Assembly (NCBI GenBank): GCA_023014365.1
Contig: JAEBUN010000018.1
Span: forward strand, 1 to 64,000
Source: Lepiota brunneoincarnata
Taxonomy: Eukaryota; Basidiomycota; Agaricomycetes; Agaricales; Agaricaceae
Length of the DNA: 64,000 nt
Reading direction: 5' to 3'
A program made the translations under genes and the position numbers. Below are positions 58,890 through 64,000 of the stretch, in pieces (the first letter of the stretch is position 1; each line of letters opens with the position of its first letter). The notes beneath the pieces were generated by a model, which did not search any database, was not told the DNA's origin, and saw only the letters and a list, made by a program, of their open reading frames with translations.

Positions 58890-60236
58890 TTAAGCGGGGG
58901 AGGACTTGTCCAAGTCGGAAAGGTTGCGCAAAAGGCTTTTGAGACGGATGCGCTCTTGAATGAGGAATTGGAACCTTTTTAAGTTGGCTTCGAGCGAGGG
59001 AATAGCATCGATGAAGTCCCGGCTGAGCGAATTGAGGTCGCATTTGACTGACCGAGCGTCGTCACCGCGAGATTCGGATTTGTACTCATCGCGAGAGTGA
59101 GACAGGAGGTTTTGGAGTTCCTGGAGCAAACGAGCTGCCCGGGAGAAGTGTCAGTACCGTTAAGCTTAGCGAAGAGAAGTGAGAAATTGCCCACCAGATA
59201 AGCCCGCAAAGGTGCGCTCATCGGAAGCAGACTCGGTACGGGCGCGCTTGGCCGTATTGGCACTGGCTTTGGCTAGAACCTGTTCAGCCCGGACATAACA
59301 GCAGTGTTTAGTGTTCATATTGGGAACTTGACAATAGGAAAGAAGACGGACGGTGCCTTTAGACGATGAGGACTTTTTGACGGTCTCCTAAAGAGGGAGG
59401 AAGTCAGAATCAGTGGTTGGGGGGAGTGGAGCTGGCGCACCACGTCGGAGGTAGACAAACGACGCTTGCGATAAGGCGAGACTACACGAACCTCTTCGAC
59501 GATAGCTTGAGAGACCTCCTCATCGACCATCATGTCCTGGAGGCGAGCGATTATCTCAGCCAATGTAATAGGTTGAGAAGCAGCTATATTACCGTGTCAG
59601 CACCAGTTGCTCGGGAGTTGGAAGCACTGGGCATACTCTCAGCAAGCTCGGTATCGGTGTCTACCACAACAGCAGCAGAGACAGGGGCCTTGCAACCTTT
59701 GCGAGGCTAAGCTTATACATGAGGAGACGATTGGAGCCAAAAGAACGCTAAGCTTACGCGTTTGGGGACAGCAGAGCCTTCGGCAACGTTGGAGGAAGTA
59801 GAGCCAGTCGTGGACGATGGGTTCTGAGCCTCTTCGGTCCTGGATTTGTGGGATTCTTCGGAATGAACGCGATTAATGCGGCTACAGCATTCAGAGAGCG
59901 CCTTATAGATCGCGGGCATCTCATAAGACAAATGGTAGTTGTTTTGGTAAATTTCGTAGAGCTTGCGGATACGGAAGACGTAGTCCTGGTTGACATGAAG
60001 CTTGATAGCCTCATTATCCTCCGATAACGCTTCAATATAAGCAGACTAGAAATGATTTGGAAACGGCGAGAGAAGCATGGAAAGAGTAGACATACCCCAG
60101 GGGCATCGAACGCAAGGAGAGCCTTCTCGACGAGGGGACGAGCGACTTGGCCATTTTGCAGGCGCTGAAGATGACCTTTGGCGTTGCTGATGAGATCGTC
60201 GAGCTCAACCTGGAGATGGGGGATAGAAGAAGCCAT
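58890..60236 (-). CDS. Antisense spliced gene B inside the family-2 element (358 aa, unknown)
   Basis: Exons on the minus strand: 60236-60096, 60045-59758, 59706-59637, 59583-59444, 59387-59195, 59134-58890. The five GT-AG introns are 50-60 nt and the phases join a 358-codon frame without stops. It starts MASSIPHLQVELDDLISNAK; the middle has ALSEDNEAIKLHVNQDYVFR, a Ser/Thr-rich linker, a basic patch VVSPYRKRRLSTSD and NTKHCCYVRAEQVLAKASAN; the C-terminus is helical (ARLLQELQNLLSHSRDEYKS, FLIQERIRLKSLLRNLSDLD). Helical content suggests oligomerisation, and no known domain is recognised. Its stop lies 77 bp from the pol stop, tail to tail. The fourth donor is less certain (GTGGTG or GTGCGC). 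It shows no decay, unlike pol. Confidence 0.7.
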
Positions 60237-60921
60237 TTTCTTGCGAAGGGTGTCTGCTAGAATGAGACGTCGCTCCCTCGCTTTTATAAGAAAAGGCCGT
60301 AGGCAGTGATGACGAATCATAACGAGTGGATGAAGAGCACCCTCCACCCTAAGCTTATGACCTGAGGGGCCTAGGAAACCTGTAATCTTGAGTAGCCAGC
60401 CTTCGACAGACTTGCTGAACCACAGTTGCCTTATTAGGTAACATGTCGCCAGGGTCTCGCGGTTATCAGTGTGCACAGGGATTCTGATGGAACGGTGAGG
60501 GCACCGATTTCAATTTGGCTAGGGGGAGATGGGTCCCAAGGGGCGCTTCAGTTTGACAGTTTGACGCGAGCTTTTTCGCGAGGAGCTTTTTCGAACAGCG
60601 TGGACAGGCTGGTTCGGGCTTGTAAGTAAACCGGAGCGGATGAGCCGGGTCACTATGCGTTGCAGGTCACGGCGCGCTGAGATGTCAATAAACATCACTG
60701 ATAGATCAGAGAGGCATATAATGAGTATATAAGTGACTGGCAACCTAAACTAGCTTAGGAGTCTCCCAGGAGGTCTTTAGCTTAGCTTTAGGAGATGACA
60801 AGAAAGTCAAAAACAGTTTAGCTTAACTCAGTAGGAGACAAGGAACAACAAGATGACTATTGGGATGTATATACATGACAAGATTATATACTACATCCAA
60901 GAAGTAAACTAGGCGCAGAGA
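60237..60921. other. Spacer between the antisense genes, with a polypurine-tract-like motif
   Basis: This is the likely promoter region of gene B and the 3' side of gene A. At 60511-60531 it carries CAATTTGGCTAGGGGGAGATG, identical except for one base to 63261-63281, the tract next to the 3' LTR. A minus frame 60743-60519 with a basic C-terminus (VRKSSSRKSSRQTVKLKRPL) could be a small exon, but I cannot support it. TAAGCTTA is at 60350. Confidence 0.5.
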
Positions 60922-62952
60922 TCACTCAAGGTCTTCTAGAACAGACTCCGGATCCTGAGTCATCGGGAAAGCGAGGAAGAGAAGCGATTTGAGCTCCTCG
61001 AATTCCTCGTATGTCGGGACCCCCGGAAAGTTGTTGGCGAACTCAAAGAACGCCCGAACGTCTTCAAGGGAGTCGGCCATACCCATCTCTACAAAAGCCA
61101 CGTCGTTACCGTCCAAGGCAGTCCTGGTAGCTTGCATCTCCTGGACGAATTGATAAACTACACGGCGGTGGTGAAACGCCGAAGCCTCGTAAGCGACACG
61201 GTTCACCTCCAGGCTGACCAAGCTAGAGGACACAACACGCGCGAACGCGGCCAGATCTAGAAAAATAAAGAGAATAAGAAAAGGGAAAAATAGTGAACAG
61301 AGAAACTTACGGTATTCACTGGTCAGTGAGGATGTGACCAGGGCGTTCGCAACGCCGGCCGAAACCCGGGGATGGTCCGCGAAGGTACAAGGGTAGTTGT
61401 ACAAGTCGCAGCTGCGACACTTCTTACCCTTGCCCAGAGGCTCGCACTCCAACTTACGAGCAGCGCAAGAAGGACACCGAGACCGAGGTGGCACGTACTG
61501 GAGCAGATGTCAAAGCCGTCAGTAAGGAACCACGAGAAAACTTGGAGAACGTACCGAAAGCTGGCTAGCTGCCAGCAGCCTAGGAAAGTCCTCACAAAAG
61601 AGCGGGACTGGGTGCCGGTATCCATGGTCCCGAATAATTTCGGCCTCAGAGCGCCGAACGCGAGCCCGGGGAACGTATTTCTTCATCCGCGTGTTGGAAC
61701 TCTTCTTGGACGAAAGGACGCGTTGTTGACGCGACGGGCCAGCATGAGGGGACTCTTGAGGGATCTCCGGAACCACCGGGCTAGGCAAACGAGAAAGGAC
61801 GGGGGTCAGAGAAGCTAAGAACGCGTCTTGAAAAACAAAAGTCGGTTCTTGAGGGGCAGGCGAAGGCTCCAGAAGGAGCTCCAAATCTGGAGAAGGAGAA
61901 ATCTCCACGGCGCTTGCGGGAGACGCGACTGGAGCGCCAGCTAAGTGAGGTGGTGATGGTGTTGGGCACCTAGGCGAAGCCAGCACCTGTTGCCCATCCA
62001 GAGAAGAGGACCAGCTAAAGATTTTGAAGAGGTCGGCTTGAGAGATCTCAGGGACTGGAGAACGCGATGACGAGTTAGAACCCGCCAGGAATAAGGGGAG
62101 AGGGGGCGGCGTCGATGATTTCGCCCTCTGTTTGCCTTTAAAGGCAGCTGGTATACGCGCTAAAGCAGAAGTCAGCGGAAAGAACAAATATATCGTGAAA
62201 AATGACTAAGCTTACGCATTGAAGTAGCAGAAGAGAGTACGGGGGAAGAAGGCCGGTTTGTTGAAGGGCCCGGCACCTCCGAACCTGATGCAATACCCAA
62301 GGGAGGGAGCACCAGTGAGTCTTCCTCGTCCAGGGTGCGCAGAGAGACGGCGAGAGGGGGCAGCGACATTGAACTGGACGAAGCCTCTGTGGATAATCCA
62401 CCAGAGGGCCCGCCAACGGGGATACCTGACGAGGGTTCTGCGGAAAATCCGGCAGAGCGCTCGTCGGTTGGATTGCACAACGACGCGATGGAAATCACGC
62501 GTCTTGGCACTGGAGCGTACAAAGGAGAGGCCGGCGGAGGAGTTGGTTCGCGGGGCGGAGAGTATGGTGGAGGAGGGGTCCTTGCCACACCCACCTGACG
62601 ATTTCCGCGAGCTCCTCGAGCTCCTCGCCCTCCTCTAGCCCTCCTAGTACGCGGTGCTGGTGGTTCCCATTGAGGTAGGAGGTTGCGACATGCCGGGAGG
62701 TGAATAGTGAGACCTAAAAGTAGAGAAAACATAAGTAAAGACAACGAGAACAGGGGAAAACGCGACTTACGTTGCGCGATCGATGATGAAGGCGCGCCTT
62801 GGGAAGCCATTGAGGCGTTGCTCAGCCCAGGGTAGCCTGAAAACAGTGTTAAGAAAACAGACAAAACTGTAACTCGAACTCTACTTACTGGAAGAAGAGT
62901 CCGAGTCCTCCTCGTAGCGAGCACGTTTGCTGCTGCGCGTGTTTCTGTCCAT
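60922..62952 (-). CDS. Antisense spliced gene A inside the family-2 element: Cys6-cluster protein (584 aa)
   Basis: Exons on the minus strand: 62952-62889, 62836-62771, 62713-62216, 62159-61555, 61497-61311, 61256-60922. The five GT-AG introns are 52-57 nt and the phases give one 584-codon frame without stops. It starts MDRNTRSSKRARYEEDSDSS (a basic, nuclear-signal-like segment), then an Arg/Gly run, a long Pro/Ser-rich disordered region, and a basic patch (KKYVPRARVRRSEAE). At about residues 419-448 lies CPSCAARKLEC, 8 residues, CRSCDLYNYPC: spacing CX2CX6CX8CX2CX6C, as in fungal Zn(II)2Cys6 DNA-binding clusters. The C-terminus is helical and acidic. It could be a DNA-binding regulator, which is inference from spacing alone. 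It sits between pol and the 3' LTR, opposite in direction. Confidence 0.75.
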
Positions 62953-63270
62953 TGTTGATAGAAGTGAGTGTTGAAAAGTGAATATGCGAGCACAATAGAC
63001 GAGTAAGAAGTGAGAGGGAGAACGAAGGAGATGAAACGAGACCTTGGGACATTTAAAAGACCCAATAAAGAGATAAAAATTTAAGCTATAGCAACAAGAA
63101 GTTGATCTATACATTTAAACTTGGTGACATGACATCATTCTGAAATAAGCTTAGCGAAAGTGCGCTACTCTCGAAGCTGGTGAACGTTCTAGACCATAGA
63201 GCGCGTCAGAGAGACTCAGATACTGCGAATTTGAAGGAGATAATGACTGAGGACAGTCAGCAATTTGGTT

Positions 63271-63279
63271 AGGGGGAGA
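63271..63279 (+). promoter_or_regulatory. Polypurine tract of the family-2 element
   Basis: AGGGGGAGA lies immediately before the 3' LTR, where plus-strand DNA synthesis would be primed. Confidence 0.75.
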
Positions 63280-64000
63280 TGATACGCCGATTTCACGCCT
63301 ATACATGAATTCCATACTCCGGAACGATTCTCTACATAGAATCATTGGCTATATCATTAAAGAACTCTATAGAGGATTGGTACTATATCCCGTAGTAGCC
63401 AGTTCGACCGAACTGAGGATATTCGAGCCTCGGAAGTGTTCAAACCAGCTCATTATCACTAAGCTTAGTGAACCAAGCTATCAGAACGCTCTCCGGAGGG
63501 ATTCAGGACTCTACATAGCCTATCGAGTATACCCCGGTCGCATCCAGGGACCTTACGAGCAGTTTTCTGATGAACCCGAATGCGTTTGAACATAAAAGAA
63601 TGTACCTAGTGGCTGTCGCAGGCGTATTACGTCTATAGCGAGTTCAATAATGATGACCGGACCACGGAACGGAACGTCCAACGTTCGGGAGGCAATACCC
63701 GATGCCCAAAACCCTAGAAACATCAAAGACTCCTAATTAACGAGTGCTTTGTGGGTCCCAGCACTTCGGCATTCTGCTTAACTGAGATTAATTACAACGG
63801 ATCAAGGGATTGTCCATCCGCTATACATTCCGATCATAATTGATCCGGAAACTTAACGCGCTCGCGTGGACGCAGAATAATGCAGCCGAGCATGGAGCAC
63901 GTCTGGCTGGATTGCCATTCGTTAATCAGAGAAAAACCCATAACCCAGGGTGAGGTAGAAATGCTGCCGAACCTTCCAAAATGTTCTACAGTGCCTGTAA
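63280..64000 (+). repeat. 3' LTR of the large family-2 element, cut by the window end
   Basis: The first 721 bp match 50607-51327 without a gap. It keeps CpG at many sites where the 5' LTR has TpG or CpA. TAAGCTTA is at 63460-63467. Confidence 0.93.

Noticed and set aside
58861..59710. Plus-strand ORFs after the pol stop (58770-58982, 59417-59710)
   Set aside because: They overlap well-supported antisense exons of gene B and carry no retroelement domain.
1..64000. tRNA, rRNA, CRISPR arrays, bacterial-type operons or ribosome binding sites
   Set aside because: None seen; spliced genes and element types indicate a fungal nuclear genome where such bacterial features are not expected.

Overview
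This window looks like heterochromatic, transposon-packed DNA from a filamentous basidiomycete, probably an agaricomycete. The evidence is the mix of element families (chromodomain Ty3/gypsy elements, a Tc1 element, a Tad1-type LINE, and a CACTA transposase of the kind abundant in mushrooms) and the many 37-60 nt GT-AG introns. I found no clear single-copy host gene, rRNA, tRNA or CRISPR. Nearly everything is mobile DNA in nested layers.

Layout. (1) 1-15169 and 26603-42138 hold at least five copies of one chromovirus (family 1). Its order is LTR, leader with a small hydrophobic ORF, gag with a CCHC knuckle, protease, RT, RNase H, integrase and chromodomain, then an extra zinc-knuckle ORF (ORF3) and LTR. 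Copy 1 (1-5795, plus) is the best preserved and carries a Tc1 element in its LTR. Copy 2 is 6765-12833 (plus). Copy 6 is on the minus strand, with 5' LTR 14778-15169, and copies 1 and 2 sit inside it. Copy 3 is 26603-34410, copy 5 is a minus remnant at 34411-35105, and copy 4 is 35106-42138. (2) 15420-16058 is a minus-strand fragment of another gypsy pol. (3) 16341-23796 is an old copy of a second gypsy family (family 2), into which a minus-strand LINE (23797-26602) has inserted; copy 3 in turn cuts the LINE. (4) Six solo LTRs with 5-bp target duplications, plus one probable one, punctuate the array. (5) 43560-50606 is a minus-strand CACTA-type transposon: transposase with five recognisable exons and an accessory gene. 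(6) 50607 to beyond 64000 is a large, younger family-2 element (5' LTR 50607-51907, 3' LTR from 63280) inserted in the CACTA accessory gene. Between its pol and its 3' LTR lie two intact, spliced, antisense genes (358 and 584 codons), one encoding a Cys6 cluster with Zn(II)2Cys6 spacing.

The copies differ mainly by CpG to TpG/CpA changes. Many premature stops are TGA where a sister copy keeps CGA or shows CAA, which points to methylation-linked or RIP-like decay. Copy 1 and the 50-64 kb element are CpG-rich and so look young; the others are CpG-poor. The 50-64 kb element is also studded with the palindrome TAAGCTTA (23 copies in 12.7 kb against one in the other 50 kb). I regard this, together with the antisense gene pair, as the most unusual content.
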